A stretch of 48,456 bases of DNA from assembly GCA_018819925.1 (NCBI GenBank), contig JAHJPG010000056.1, positions 1 to 48,456 on the forward strand. Direction: 5' to 3'. This stretch comes from Pseudomonadota bacterium. Lineage in GTDB: Bacteria; Desulfobacterota; Desulfarculia; Desulfarculales; Desulfarculaceae. The position numbers were made by a program, and so were the translations under genes. The notes below the pieces were generated by a model, which saw only the letters and a list, made by a program, of their open reading frames with translations, was not told the DNA's origin and ran no database searches. Shown here piece by piece: positions 33,304 to 42,402 of the stretch (its first letter is position 1; the number at the start of each line of letters is the position of its first letter).

Positions 33304-34290
33304 ATGGGTATGGGCAGGGAGGGACTTCTGGCCCCCGATCTGGGCCAAAAAGGCGATAGAGAGCCAGGCAAGGATTTTGCCCGTCTCTGGCGCATCCCCT
33401 TGAACAACGAGACCGAGCCCTCCAAGGTGGAGGTGGCCCTGCGCGAACGCATCAAGGAGTTGAACTGCCTGTACGGCATCGCGCAACTGGCCGAGCGTCA
33501 CATGGACTCCCTGGAGGATTTGCTGCGCGATTTGGTCGACTTCCTGCCCCTGTCCTGGCAGCACCCCGAAATCGCCTGCGCGCGGGTGGTGTTCGGGGGA
33601 ACCACCTATAAAAGCAAAGGGTTCAAGGTCAGCAACTGGCGGCAGTCGTCGCGCATTTTCATGTACGGCGAGGCGGTGGGAGAGGTGGCCCTGTTTTATC
33701 TGGAAGAATGCCCCCCGGCTGACGAGGGGCCTTTTCTCAGCGAGGAGCGGGCTCTCTTGGACGCGGTGGCGGAGCGCATCGGGACCATCGCCGCCCGCAT
33801 TTCAGCCGAACAAGAATTACAGTCCACCAACAAGCAGCTCACCGTCGAGCGAAAGGCGTTGCAGGAAAACAACCTGGCCCTCCGGGCGGTGTTGGCCAGG
33901 ATCGAGGAAGAAAAGCAAGAGATTTACCTGAACATACAAACCAACGTGGACAAGATTCTGATGCCCGTTCTGCATGCCTTGGCCGTGGAACTGCCGGAGA
34001 CCCAGAAAAAATATGTGGACATCCTCAAGCGCAACCTGGAGGAGATCGTTTCACCTTTTGTGGGCCGTTTATCAAAGACCTTCCTTGCCTTGACCCCCAC
34101 CGAAATCAGCATCTGCAACATGATACGCAGCGGTCTGCGCACCAAGGATATAGCGCGGATACGGAGAGTTTCCGTGGCCACCGTCAATCGTCACCGCGAG
34201 CACATTCGCCGCAAGTTGGGCATAATCAACAGCGATGTGAACTTAACCACCTTCTTGCAAGCGAACCATTGGCAAGAAGATAAAAAGTGA
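33304..34290 (+). CDS. LuxR-type transcriptional regulator with GAF-like sensor and coiled coil
   Basis: 328 residues. ATG 33304 has AAGGA (33296-33300) three bases upstream; a second in-frame Met is two codons later. Residues about 40-165 look like a GAF-type sensor (ELNCLYGIAQLAERHMDSLEDLLRDLV style), residues about 165-210 form a coiled coil, and residues about 263-308 are a LuxR-type HTH (LTPTEISICNMIRSGLRTKDIA, then SVATVNRHREHIRRKLGI). It is divergent from the NAD-module operon and likely controls it, through the inverted repeat between them. No receiver domain, so it probably senses a ligand or partner directly. Confidence 0.85.
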   Translation: MGMGREGLLAPDLGQKGDREPGKDFARLWRIPLNNETEPSKVEVALRERIKELNCLYGIAQLAERHMDSLEDLLRDLVDFLPLSWQHPEIACARVVFGGTTYKSKGFKVSNWRQSSRIFMYGEAVGEVALFYLEECPPADEGPFLSEERALLDAVAERIGTIAARISAEQELQSTNKQLTVERKALQENNLALRAVLARIEEEKQEIYLNIQTNVDKILMPVLHALAVELPETQKKYVDILKRNLEEIVSPFVGRLSKTFLALTPTEISICNMIRSGLRTKDIARIRRVSVATVNRHREHIRRKLGIINSDVNLTTFLQANHWQEDKK

Positions 34291-34317
34291 TACGCCCTGG
34301 CCAGGGCCAGGACGATG

Positions 34318-34340
34318 CCGGCGCCCACCCGCGGCGCCGG
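34318..34340. other. GC-rich hairpin after the regulator gene
   Basis: Perfect 8-bp stem CCGGCGCC (34318-34325) / GGCGCCGG (34333-34340) with a 7-base loop, 28 bases after the stop. There is no T-run, so it is at best a weak terminator or RNA-stabilising hairpin. Confidence 0.45.
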
Positions 34341-34470
34341 GGAGCGGACAGGCTGGTGAGGCCCCACCGGGGCAATGGCGAAAGAGCGTGGTTTTATGGT
34401 AGTTTTCTAGCATCGGGCAAGGGCGTTGCCTCGCCCCGCACCTCAACCGGGAGGCAGGACATTTCCAGCC

Positions 34471-34809
34471 ATGTCCCAGAGTTCAAACCATAACCCAATC
34501 ATTGCCGCCGTCCTTCTGGTCCTTTTGGGTCTGTCCCTGGCCGCCTGCGGCGGCAGCGACACCAGCGGCCTGGAGAGTCCCGACCCCCGGAGCTATGAAT
34601 ACCAGAGCGAGGGCTGGTGCTACCGCTGGGTGCCCCAGGGCCAGGTCGACCTGGAAAAGGCCATGAAACAGTGCAAGGAGAAGGTGAAGCAGCGCCAACT
34701 CTATTTGCGCGAGGCCCTGGGCAAGGCCTATGAAAAGGGCCCCACCGCCTGGAGCATGGAGTCCTGCCTCAAGGTCATGGGCTGGGAGCGCTGCCCACCA
34801 GCCGAGTAG
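34471..34809 (+). CDS. Small Cys-rich putative lipoprotein
   Basis: 113... about 112 residues from ATG 34471, with a lipobox LSLAACGG (Cys26). The mature part has Cys in GWCYRW, MKQCKEK and ESCLKVMGWERCPP, and a charged helical middle (VDLEKAMKQCKEKVKQRQLYLREAL). No family recognised. An upstream in-frame start at 34426 would add 15 residues before the signal and is less likely; GAGGCAGGA lies about 11 bases before the chosen start. Stands alone between the regulator and an antiporter gene. Confidence 0.7.
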   Translation: MSQSSNHNPIIAAVLLVLLGLSLAACGGSDTSGLESPDPRSYEYQSEGWCYRWVPQGQVDLEKAMKQCKEKVKQRQLYLREALGKAYEKGPTAWSMESCLKVMGWERCPPAE

Positions 34810-34958
34810 CCGCCGGCCCCCGCCGCGCACGCCTTCCCCTCCACAAAACCGATCGCTTTTTTTGGCTGGGCCGGCCGGTCATGGTAAGCTGCCTCCTGGG
34901 CTTTGGGCCTCGGCGGGGCCGGGCTGTTACGTCATGAAGATGAAAGGCGGCGGTTAGG

Positions 34959-36002
34959 GTGTTGCGCGAGATATTGCACTACCTGGGCAGCGAAGAGGTG
35001 CTCTTGCAGATGGTGGCCGGCATGCCGGTGTGGGGCCTGCTGCTGTTGCTGGTGGTTTGCATCGCGGTGCTGTCCAAGGGGGCCGACCTCATGATCGACG
35101 GCGCGGTGGCCCTGGCCCGGCGCACCGGCCTGCCCCGCATCGTCATCGGGGCCACCATCATCAGCCTGGGCACCACCACCCCCGAGATGTTCGTGAGCGT
35201 CATGGCCGCCTGGACCGGCAACCCCGGCCTGGCCCTGGGCAACGGGGTGGGCTCCATCATCTGCGACACCGGGCTCATCTTCGGGCTCATGTGCATCATC
35301 AGCCGGGTGCCGGTGCGGCGCTACATCCTCAACCGCACCGGTTGGGTGCAGGTGGGGGCGGCCACCCTCCTGGTGCTTTTGGCCCTGGTGGCCCTGTGGC
35401 TGAACCCCGGCGCGCCGGTGTTGGGCCGGGGGGTGGGGGCTCTGTTCCTGGTGCTCTTGGTGGGCTACTTGTACATGGCCTACCGCTGGGCCCGCCAGAG
35501 CGGACTGGTGGACCAAGACGAGGACCAGGAGCGCCCTTGGGGCCTAGGCAAGGCTCTGGCCTGCACCCTGGCGGGCCTGTTGGGGGTGGTGGCCGGCAGC
35601 CGGGTGCTGGTGCCCGTGGCCGCCGAGGGGGCGTCCCGCCTGGGGGTGCCCCAGGACATCATCGCCGCCACCCTGGTGGCTTTCGGCACCAGCCTGCCCG
35701 AGTTGATGACCGCCATCAGCTCCGTAAAGAAGCGCCAGCCCCAGATCATGGTGGGCAACGTGGTGGGGGCCGACGTGCTCAACTGCCTGTTCGTCATCGG
35801 CGCGGCCGCCTTCGCCCGGCCCCTGGCCGTGCCCCCCAACTTCTATAGCTTCCACTTCCCGGCCATGCTCCTGATCCTCTACTCTTTCCGCCTGTTCATC
35901 CGCATGAACACCGACGGATGGTTCAAGCGCTGGCAAGGGGCCTGGATACTGGGCATATACCTGGTCTACATCGGCCTGCAATACGGCCTCAATCTGGGGT
36001 AG
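34959..36002 (+). CDS. CaCA-family cation antiporter (YrbG-like)
   Basis: 347 residues, about ten membrane helices in two halves. Alpha repeat 1 is GATIISLGTTTPEMFVSVMA then GNGVGSIICD; alpha repeat 2 is ATLVAFGTSLPELMTAISS then GNVVGADVLN. The two Glu (TTPE, SLPE) that bind ions in Na+/Ca2+ exchangers are present, but the Asn and Asp positions in the two repeats appear exchanged relative to the archaeal exchanger I know best. It moves Ca2+ or another cation against Na+ or H+. The start is GTG 34959; the ribosome-binding site is weak. Confidence 0.88.
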   Translation: MLREILHYLGSEEVLLQMVAGMPVWGLLLLLVVCIAVLSKGADLMIDGAVALARRTGLPRIVIGATIISLGTTTPEMFVSVMAAWTGNPGLALGNGVGSIICDTGLIFGLMCIISRVPVRRYILNRTGWVQVGAATLLVLLALVALWLNPGAPVLGRGVGALFLVLLVGYLYMAYRWARQSGLVDQDEDQERPWGLGKALACTLAGLLGVVAGSRVLVPVAAEGASRLGVPQDIIAATLVAFGTSLPELMTAISSVKKRQPQIMVGNVVGADVLNCLFVIGAAAFARPLAVPPNFYSFHFPAMLLILYSFRLFIRMNTDGWFKRWQGAWILGIYLVYIGLQYGLNLG

Positions 36003-36063
36003 GCGGCTCTCCGCCGGGCCGCACCTTTTCCACTTCCACCACGAGCCTCGGGGAAAACCAGGT

Positions 36064-36867
36064 TTAGAACAGGCCCAGGAGCATCTTGGTGGCCACCAGG
36101 ATTAGGAAGGCGGCGAAGGTCTTCTTGAGGGGGCCGGTGGGCAGGCGGTGGGCCAGGCGGGCCCCCAGGGGCGCGAAGAAAACGCTCACCGCGGCCACCC
36201 CCACCAGGGCGGGCAGGTAGATGAATCCCAGGCTGTGGGGCGGCAGGCCGGGCTCGCCCCAGCCGTTGACCAGATAACCCGCCGCCCCGGCCAGGGCGAT
36301 GGGCAGGCCGATGGCCGCCGAAGTGCCGATGGCCCGGTGGATGGGCAGGTTGCACCAGGTCATGAAGGGCACGCTGAGGGAGCCGCCGCCGATGCCCACC
36401 AGGGCGCTGATGCCGCCGATGAACAGGCCCACCAGGCTGGTGCCGGCCCAGCCGGGCATGTGGCGGCTGGGCTTGGGGCGGGCCTCCAAGAGCATCTGCA
36501 AGGCCACCAGGTAGAGAAACGCCACGAAGAATGCGGTCAGAAAACGGGTGGATAGCTGGGCGGCCACCCAGGAGCCCAGGTAGGTGCCGGCCACGATGCC
36601 CCCGCTTATGCGGGCCACGATGGGCCACTCCACCGCCCCCCGCTGGTGATGGGCCCGAAAGCTGCTGATGGAGGTGAAGATGATGGCGGCCAGGGAGGTG
36701 CCCAGGGCCATGTGCAGCACGTTGCCCGGGGCGATGTTCGCCGCCTGCAGGTAGAAGGCCACCGCCGGCACTATGACCAAACCGCCGCCCACCCCCAACA
36801 GGCCGGCCAGCACCCCGCTGAGGGCGCCCACCGCAGCGAAGACCAACCAAGGGGTGATAGTTTCCAT
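36064..36867 (-). CDS. TauE/SafE family membrane permease
   Basis: 267 residues, about eight helices in two related halves. The first half begins LVFAAVGALSGVLAGLLGVGGG, the second VGLFIGGISALVGIGGGSLSVP, the paired Gly-rich motif of the family. Members export sulfite, sulfoacetate or other organosulfur anions; in a presumed sulfate reducer a sulfur compound is plausible but not shown. AGGAG lies six bases before the start. It converges with the antiporter gene. Confidence 0.93.
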   Translation of the reverse strand: METITPWLVFAAVGALSGVLAGLLGVGGGLVIVPAVAFYLQAANIAPGNVLHMALGTSLAAIIFTSISSFRAHHQRGAVEWPIVARISGGIVAGTYLGSWVAAQLSTRFLTAFFVAFLYLVALQMLLEARPKPSRHMPGWAGTSLVGLFIGGISALVGIGGGSLSVPFMTWCNLPIHRAIGTSAAIGLPIALAGAAGYLVNGWGEPGLPPHSLGFIYLPALVGVAAVSVFFAPLGARLAHRLPTGPLKKTFAAFLILVATKMLLGLF

Positions 36868-36994
36868 GACCGGCTCCTGGACGGGGAATTGGGATCAAAC
36901 CCCGCTTAGTCTACCCCTGTCCGGGGGTTGGGGCAAAAAACGGGGCCGGGCCCCCTGGCCCCGCCCCGCCGCGCTATCCAACGGTTTCGGGCTC

Positions 36995-37390
36995 CTAGGT
37001 CGCCTTGGCCTTGCCCCGGCCCTTTTTTTCATCGATGTCGCCGGGGTACATCACCGCCTCGTGGCCCCGCTCGCCGGTGCGGATGCGCACCGCCTCGTCC
37101 ACGGGGTAGACGAAGATCAGACCGTCTCCCGCCGCGCCGGTGCGCCCGGCCTTGACTATGGCCTCGATGGTTTCGTCCACGTTTTGCTCGCTGAGGATTA
37201 TGTTGACCTGCGTCTTGGGCAGCATGTCCACCTGGTAGGTGCCCGAGCGCCCGGCCAGGGTGATGCCCCCCTGGCGGCCCTGGCCGCGAACCTCGAAGAC
37301 GTTCATGCCCCGGATGCCGATCTCGTGCAGGGCGTCCTTGACGTCGCCTAGTTTGTCCTCGCGGATTATGGCCTCGATCTTTTTGAGCAT
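36995..37390 (-). CDS. PII-family signalling protein with divergent T-loop
   Basis: 131 residues starting MLKKIEAIIREDKLGDVKDAL. The C-terminal PII signature TGAAGDGLIFVYPVDEAVRIRTGERG is present, though Leu replaces the usual Lys in GDGKIF. The T-loop reads GRQGGITLAGRSGTY in place of GRQKGHTELYRGAEY; the Tyr aligned with the uridylylation site (Tyr52) is kept. There is a Lys/Gly-rich tail. PII proteins bind ATP, ADP and 2-oxoglutarate and regulate nitrogen uptake. No amtB or glnA is adjacent, so its target is unknown. GGGAGGG precedes the start. Confidence 0.88.
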   Translation of the reverse strand: MLKKIEAIIREDKLGDVKDALHEIGIRGMNVFEVRGQGRQGGITLAGRSGTYQVDMLPKTQVNIILSEQNVDETIEAIVKAGRTGAAGDGLIFVYPVDEAVRIRTGERGHEAVMYPGDIDEKKGRGKAKAT

Positions 37391-37474
37391 GACTCAGCCC
37401 TCCCTTATCCCCCAGGAATAAGCCCGTTCACCAAAAAGCGGCCCGGCGGCGAGAGCCTGCCGAAAGCCGGGCTT

Positions 37475-39676
37475 TTATTCGGCGGCCAGGGAGGCCACCA
37501 CCGGAGCGGCCGCCTCCACCTCACGCTCCATCTGGCGCAGCTCCCACAAAAAGGCCGACAGGGTCAGACGGCCCGGCTGGCCGTCCAGCCTGGCCTGTAG
37601 CCGGGTCAGGCGGGAGGCCACGGCGGCGTGGGCTTGGCCCAGGTCGGGCAGGTGGCGGGGGTGCTTGGCCTTGCCCAGGCATTGGCCCAGGGTGCGCAGG
37701 CTGGTCTGTATCTGGGCGCTCAGAGCGCCGAGTTGGGGCTCCAGCCGGGTTTGCACCCCCTGGGGCTGGCTCCGGCCGGCGGCGGCCTCCAGGGCCAGCA
37801 ACTGGTCGAACAAATGGGCCTCGTGCTCGATAAGCTCGCCAAAGTGGCGGCCCAGGGCGGGGTTGCGGCCCGGCTCCCGGCCGGCTGCCTCGTGGCTGGC
37901 CTTCACCTTGTCCAGGGCCTGTTGCAAATCCTGACGGGCCGGGCCCAGGGCGTCGGGGCTCATGGCCCCGGCCATATAGCCTTGGGCGGCCTTTTCCAAA
38001 AAGCCGGCCAACTGCTCCAATACCTGGGAGGCCTCCCGGCGCACCCGGCGGCTGGCCCGGTTGGGCCACAAGAAGCGGGCGGCGCTCAGGCCGATGACCA
38101 CCGCCAGGGCCACCTCGCCCATGCGCCACAGGCCCAGCTCCCAGCCCAGGGGGCTCATGGTGGAGGAGAGCAGCAGCATGGTGAAGCAGCTGACCCCGCC
38201 GGTGACCACCGGGTGGGGGAAGCTCATCAAATACAAGGTGGCGTAGGCCCCGGCCCAGGCGGCGATGTAGTACAGGGGGCCGGTGGAGCCCACCTGGGTG
38301 AGGAAGACAATGGCCGCCGCCGCGCCCAGGGCGGTGCCCAAGATGCGCCTTTTGCCCATGGCCATGGTGGTGCCCAGGTCCGGCTTGACCACCAGCAGGG
38401 CGAAGAGCACCACCCAGTAGCCATTGTGCAGATCCAGGCTCTTGGTGAGGATCATGGCCGCACCGGCGGCGGCCGAGGCCTGCAAGGAGGCCCGCATGAT
38501 GGGCGAGTCCTGGCGCATTTCAGCCTTGAGCCGGCCCCAGAAATCGCCCAAGGAGGTTTGGCGCGGGGGCGGCAGATGCAAAAGCTCCAGGGCCCGGCGC
38601 TGGCCCTCGGCTCGTCCCAGGTCCCGGGCCAGGGCGGCCAGGGCGGCCAGGGAGTTGGAAACCATCACGTATTCGCCCACCGAGTGCTTCTCTTCGCCCG
38701 CCTGCTTCTGTTGGCCCAGGCTCTTTATCTGGGCGGCCAGCTTTTGGATGAGAGGAGCCGGGTCCGGCCGCTCGTCGCTGCCCGCCTGAGCCGTGAGCAA
38801 CTCCTTGAGCAGACCGTGGGCCTCCTCCAGGTCCTGGGCCAGCTGGGGCGCGTGGGACTGGAACAGGGGCCGGTCCGCGGCCAATCCCCTTATCTGCCAC
38901 AGGGCCAGGAGATTTTCATAGACCCGCACCAAATCCAGGCCCAGGGCCAGCACCGCCTGGGTGGCCCCCCCCGCCTTTTGGGGAGCCAGCTCCAAAAACT
39001 GGGGCATACCCCGCAGCCGGTGCAGGGCGGTGAGGGCTTGACTCTTGAGCTCCTCCAGGCGTGCCTGGTCCACCTCGCCTTCCAGGTAGCCCTCCCGCAC
39101 CAGGTTGAATATCTGGTCCAGGGCTTCCAGGGCCAGGCCCAGGGCGGCGGTGTATATCTGGCGGGGCCGCAGGGGAAAAACCAAAAAGTGCATGCACCAG
39201 CACAGGCCCCCGCCCAGGGCCACCGCGCAGGCCCGCTCCAGGCCTTCGGCCAGGGGGGCCGGTTTGCCCAGGGCCACCACCACCAGGAGCAGGGCCCACA
39301 GGCAGCAGGCCCCGTAGGCCGGACCCAGGGCCGCGGCCAAAAAGGCGGTCAAGGTGGCCAGGACGATGAACACGGTGGGGACGGCCACTCCGTCGGCGGC
39401 CAGGGTGGCCAGGGGCATGAGCAATGCGGTGGCCAGGGTCAGGGCGGCCATGGCCCGACGGCGGGCGGGCAGGGGCAGGCCCGGAGGTATCTGGCTGAGG
39501 AGAAAGGCGGCGATGGGCCCCCAGGTCATGAGATGGGGCCAGGGCTGTAGAATCAGCAGGCTAAGGGCCATGGCCGCCATGGTCTTGAGGCTGCGCCGCG
39601 CCACCAACAGGGAGGGGTCGTAGGGGTGGATGTGGCGGCGATAGAAGCGCCTCAGTTGTCTTTCCGGGCCGGGCAT
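37475..39676 (-). CDS. FUSC-family (YccS/AaeB-like) inner-membrane transporter
   Basis: 733 residues in two similar halves, each with a block of helices followed by a long soluble helical part. Helices are visible at about 30-150 (MAAMALSLLILQPWPHLMTWGPIAA) and 395-520 (AAAGAAMILTKSLDLHNGYWVVL, then VVKPDLGTTMAMGKRRILGTALGA, a typical FUSC block). Relatives export aromatic carboxylic acids or have unknown roles. No membrane-fusion partner gene is adjacent. GGAGG lies four bases before the start. Substrate unknown. Confidence 0.9.
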   Translation of the reverse strand: MPGPERQLRRFYRRHIHPYDPSLLVARRSLKTMAAMALSLLILQPWPHLMTWGPIAAFLLSQIPPGLPLPARRRAMAALTLATALLMPLATLAADGVAVPTVFIVLATLTAFLAAALGPAYGACCLWALLLVVVALGKPAPLAEGLERACAVALGGGLCWCMHFLVFPLRPRQIYTAALGLALEALDQIFNLVREGYLEGEVDQARLEELKSQALTALHRLRGMPQFLELAPQKAGGATQAVLALGLDLVRVYENLLALWQIRGLAADRPLFQSHAPQLAQDLEEAHGLLKELLTAQAGSDERPDPAPLIQKLAAQIKSLGQQKQAGEEKHSVGEYVMVSNSLAALAALARDLGRAEGQRRALELLHLPPPRQTSLGDFWGRLKAEMRQDSPIMRASLQASAAAGAAMILTKSLDLHNGYWVVLFALLVVKPDLGTTMAMGKRRILGTALGAAAAIVFLTQVGSTGPLYYIAAWAGAYATLYLMSFPHPVVTGGVSCFTMLLLSSTMSPLGWELGLWRMGEVALAVVIGLSAARFLWPNRASRRVRREASQVLEQLAGFLEKAAQGYMAGAMSPDALGPARQDLQQALDKVKASHEAAGREPGRNPALGRHFGELIEHEAHLFDQLLALEAAAGRSQPQGVQTRLEPQLGALSAQIQTSLRTLGQCLGKAKHPRHLPDLGQAHAAVASRLTRLQARLDGQPGRLTLSAFLWELRQMEREVEAAAPVVASLAAE

Positions 39677-39833
39677 GGGCCTCCCGCGTGAGTTGGGCGC
39701 GGGCCAGCCGCCCGCACGGGGCCATGTTAGCTGGAATGGGGGGCGTCTGGCAAATCCTCGTGGCCGCCGTGGCCTGACAAACCCCGCCCCCGCGTGCTAC
39801 ATTGGCCCAGCGTCAGGATAAGGGGAGGGGGAC

Positions 39834-40487
39834 ATGAACGCCGCATATCTTTTGATACCCGCCGGTTTGCTTTTGCTGGGGCTGATTTGGGCCGAGCGCG
39901 CCCAACGCCCCGGCCAAGTGCTGGCCTTCAAGGCGCCCCTTTCGGCCTTGTTCGTGCTCACCGCCCTGCTTTTGCCCCACGGAAGCTCCAGCTACTATTT
40001 CCTGGTGCTGGCCGGGCTGATCCTGGGCTTGGTGGGCGATGTTTGCCTGGCCCTGAAGGGCGAAGCCGCCTTCCGGGCCGGGCTGGTCTCCTTCCTTTTG
40101 GGCCACGTGGCCTATGTGGTGGCCTTTGCCGGGCTCATCCCGCCCGGCGGCTGGTTCAATCCCGGGTTTCTGGCCATCTGCGCGGTGAGCGGCCTGGCCT
40201 TTTTGTGGCTGCGCTCCAGTTTGGGCAACATGATGGTTCCGGTGCTGGCCTACGTGGTGGTCATCACCCTGATGGTGTTGGCCGCCCTGGCGGCGGTGTT
40301 CAACGAGGCCTTGCCCCGGGCCGGGGCCTGGCTGGTGTTTGGGGGAGCCTTGGTGTTTTATCTCAGCGACCTGTGCGTGGCCCGGGACCGTTTCAAGAAG
40401 CCGGGATGGGACAATCGTCTGGTGGGCCTGCCCCTTTACTACGGGGGGCAATTTTCCATCGCTTGGTCGGTGGCCCTGCTCTCCTAA
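39834..40487 (+). CDS. YhhN/TMEM86-family (lysoplasmalogenase-like) membrane protein
   Basis: 217 residues, about eight helices. Family blocks are KAPLSALFVL, GLILGLVGDVCLAL, AFRAGLVSFLLGHVAYV, GGALVFYLSDLCVARDRF and GLPLYYGGQFSIAWS, including two conserved Asp (VGDVCL, LSDLC). Members hydrolyse the vinyl-ether bond of lysoplasmalogens, and anaerobes often contain plasmalogens, but activity here is unproven. GGGGAGGGGG is an unusually strong ribosome-binding site before the ATG. Confidence 0.9.
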   Translation: MNAAYLLIPAGLLLLGLIWAERAQRPGQVLAFKAPLSALFVLTALLLPHGSSSYYFLVLAGLILGLVGDVCLALKGEAAFRAGLVSFLLGHVAYVVAFAGLIPPGGWFNPGFLAICAVSGLAFLWLRSSLGNMMVPVLAYVVVITLMVLAALAAVFNEALPRAGAWLVFGGALVFYLSDLCVARDRFKKPGWDNRLVGLPLYYGGQFSIAWSVALLS

Positions 40488-40567
40488 AAGCTTGACCCTT
40501 CCGCCCAGTAGAGTAAAATTTTAGGTTAAGCGTAATCAGGCAACTTATTCGCGCACGAGGGTTTTCA

Positions 40568-41362
40568 TTGTCCTTTGGCGGCGTTCACACAACCGGCCAT
40601 GCCTTGGCGGTCCGCGGCTTGCTGGCGGTCATGGTGTTGGCCCTGCTGGCGGGCGGCGGCTCCTGGGCCCGGGCCGGAGACGCCCCGGAACAGCTGGCCG
40701 CCCGGGCCGAGGCCCTGTACCGGCAGCGGGCCGATCTGGAGACGGCGGACCAGGCGGTGAAGTCCTTCCGCCAACTCCTGGCCGCCGATCCCCGGGATTT
40801 GGACGCCTCGATCAAGCTGTGCGAGCTGCTGGTGTGGATCGGGGCCCAGGCTGAGTCGCCGGCCGACGAGCCCTATTACCGCGAGATAATCGCCGTGGCC
40901 ACCAGGGCCCGGCAAACGCACCCCCAAGACCCCGGGCCGGTGTATTGGCTGGGAGTGGGCCAGGGCATGCTGGCCACCGTGGCCTCGGTCCCCGAGGCCC
41001 TGCGCATGGTCAAAAAGGCCCGGGCCAACATGCGCCTGCTGCTTTCCATGGACCCCACCTATTGCCACGGCGGGGCCGACCGGGTCTTGGGGCGCATCTA
41101 CAGCCAACTGCCGTTTTTTATCGGCGGGGACAATAAAAAGGCGGAGCTTCACTACAAGCAAGCCATAGACCGGGGCCCCCACTATTGGCTGAACCATCTC
41201 TACCTGGCCGAGCTGTATCACCACTCGGGCAGCGACGCCAAGGCCAAGCAGCTTTTGCGGCAAGTGGCCGCCGGGTCCACCATAGACGGCTTGGAGCCCG
41301 AATGCCGCCTGTGGCAGAAAGTGGCCCGCAAGCACTTGGTTCGCCCGGAGACCTTCGAATAG
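40568..41362 (+). CDS. TatT-like periplasmic TPR protein
   Basis: 264 residues from a TTG at 40568, with GAGGG six bases upstream, followed by a signal peptide (GLLAVMVLALLAGGGSWARA). The rest is helical TPR-like, with the family block GADRVLGRIYSQLPFFIGGDNKKAELHYKQAI. TatT (Tp0956) proteins associate with TRAP-transporter binding proteins in Treponema and relatives. No TRAP genes are in the window, so the partner is unknown. It is followed by the cysE-cysK pair after a short gap. Confidence 0.8.
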   Translation: MSFGGVHTTGHALAVRGLLAVMVLALLAGGGSWARAGDAPEQLAARAEALYRQRADLETADQAVKSFRQLLAADPRDLDASIKLCELLVWIGAQAESPADEPYYREIIAVATRARQTHPQDPGPVYWLGVGQGMLATVASVPEALRMVKKARANMRLLLSMDPTYCHGGADRVLGRIYSQLPFFIGGDNKKAELHYKQAIDRGPHYWLNHLYLAELYHHSGSDAKAKQLLRQVAAGSTIDGLEPECRLWQKVARKHLVRPETFE

Positions 41363-41431
41363 CCCTCCTGTGCTATCTTAAAAAACATGGGGCAAATTTC
41401 CCCTTCGGGGGAATAGGGAAAGGACACGGCC

Positions 41432-42400
41432 ATGCCTGATCCCGCCAATGGGGAAAAGTGCAAGCAGGAGGAAAACCTGTCCCGCGAGCTGCACAAGGAG
41501 TTGCCCGAGGTGGTCCGGGAGATGGTGGCCAGCTGCGGCACCGACCAGTGCTTCGACCACGTGAGTCCGGTGCCCCTGCCCAGCCAGGAGGCGGTGGCTG
41601 ACATAGTGGCCATGGCCCGCCGGGTGCTCTTTCCCGGCTATTTCGACGGTCACAAGATAGAGCAGGTTAACCTGGAGTACCACATGGGCATGGAGCTCAT
41701 CGAGCTCTATGAACTGGTGGCCGACCAGATCACCTGGGCGGTGCGCCACGACTGCTTCCGCCACGATCTGAGCTGCACCCATTGCGGCGAACGGGGCCAG
41801 CGCGCCGCCTTCGAGTTCGTGCGGGGCCTGCCCCAGATACGCCGCCTGCTCTCCCTGGACGTGCGCGCCGCCCATGAGGGCGACCCGGCCAGCGGTGGGG
41901 TGGACGAGATAATCTTCAGCTATCCCGGCCTGTTAGCGGTCACCGTCTACCGCTTGGCCCACCTGCTGCGCCACCTGGATGTGCCCCTGTTGCCGCGCAT
42001 GATGAGCGAGTACGCCCACGCCAAGACCGGCATCGACATCCATCCCGGGGCCGAGATCGGCAAGAGCTTTTTCATCGACCACGGCACCGGGGTGGTCATC
42101 GGGGAGACGGCGTTGATCGGCGACAACGTGCGCCTGTACCAGGGGGTCACCCTGGGAGCACTGTCCGTACCCAAGGAGCAGGTGGAAAACCTGCGCGGGG
42201 CCAAGCGCCACCCCACCATCGAGGACCAGGCCATCATCTACTCCGGGGCCACCATCCTGGGGGGCGAGACGGTGGTGGGGGCGCGCAGCGTCATCGGGGG
42301 CAACGTGTGGCTCACCGAGTCGGTGCCCCCGGACACCAAGGTGTTCCTCAAAAAGCCGGAATTGGTCTACCTGGGTTCCAGGCGGTCCGGAAAGGAATAG
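41432..42400 (+). CDS. cysE: Serine O-acetyltransferase
   Basis: 322 residues. A long helical N-terminal region (1-170) precedes the left-handed beta-helix with hexapeptide repeats: [44 protein letters not shown], then [21 protein letters not shown]. His in FIDHGTG and Asp upstream fit the acetyl-transfer site. It makes O-acetylserine for the cysK product two bases downstream. A hairpin (TTTCCCC TTC GGGGGAA, about 41397-41413) lies just before its AAGGA site and could influence translation. The Cys-rich patch CTHCGERG is notable. Confidence 0.93.
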   Translation: MPDPANGEKCKQEENLSRELHKELPEVVREMVASCGTDQCFDHVSPVPLPSQEAVADIVAMARRVLFPGYFDGHKIEQVNLEYHMGMELIELYELVADQITWAVRHDCFRHDLSCTHCGERGQRAAFEFVRGLPQIRRLLSLDVRAAHEGDPASGGVDEIIFSYPGLLAVTVYRLAHLLRHLDVPLLPRMMSEYAHAKTGIDIHPGAEIGKSFFIDHGTGVVIGETALIGDNVRLYQGVTLGALSVPKEQVENLRGAKRHPTIEDQAIIYSGATILGGETVVGARSVIGGNVWLTESVPPDTKVFLKKPELVYLGSRRSGKE

Positions 42401-42402
42401 CC

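Noticed and set aside
37628-39550. 640-residue open frame opposite the FUSC gene
   Set aside because: Gly/Gln/His-rich antisense translation with no domain; the minus-strand frame has FUSC features.
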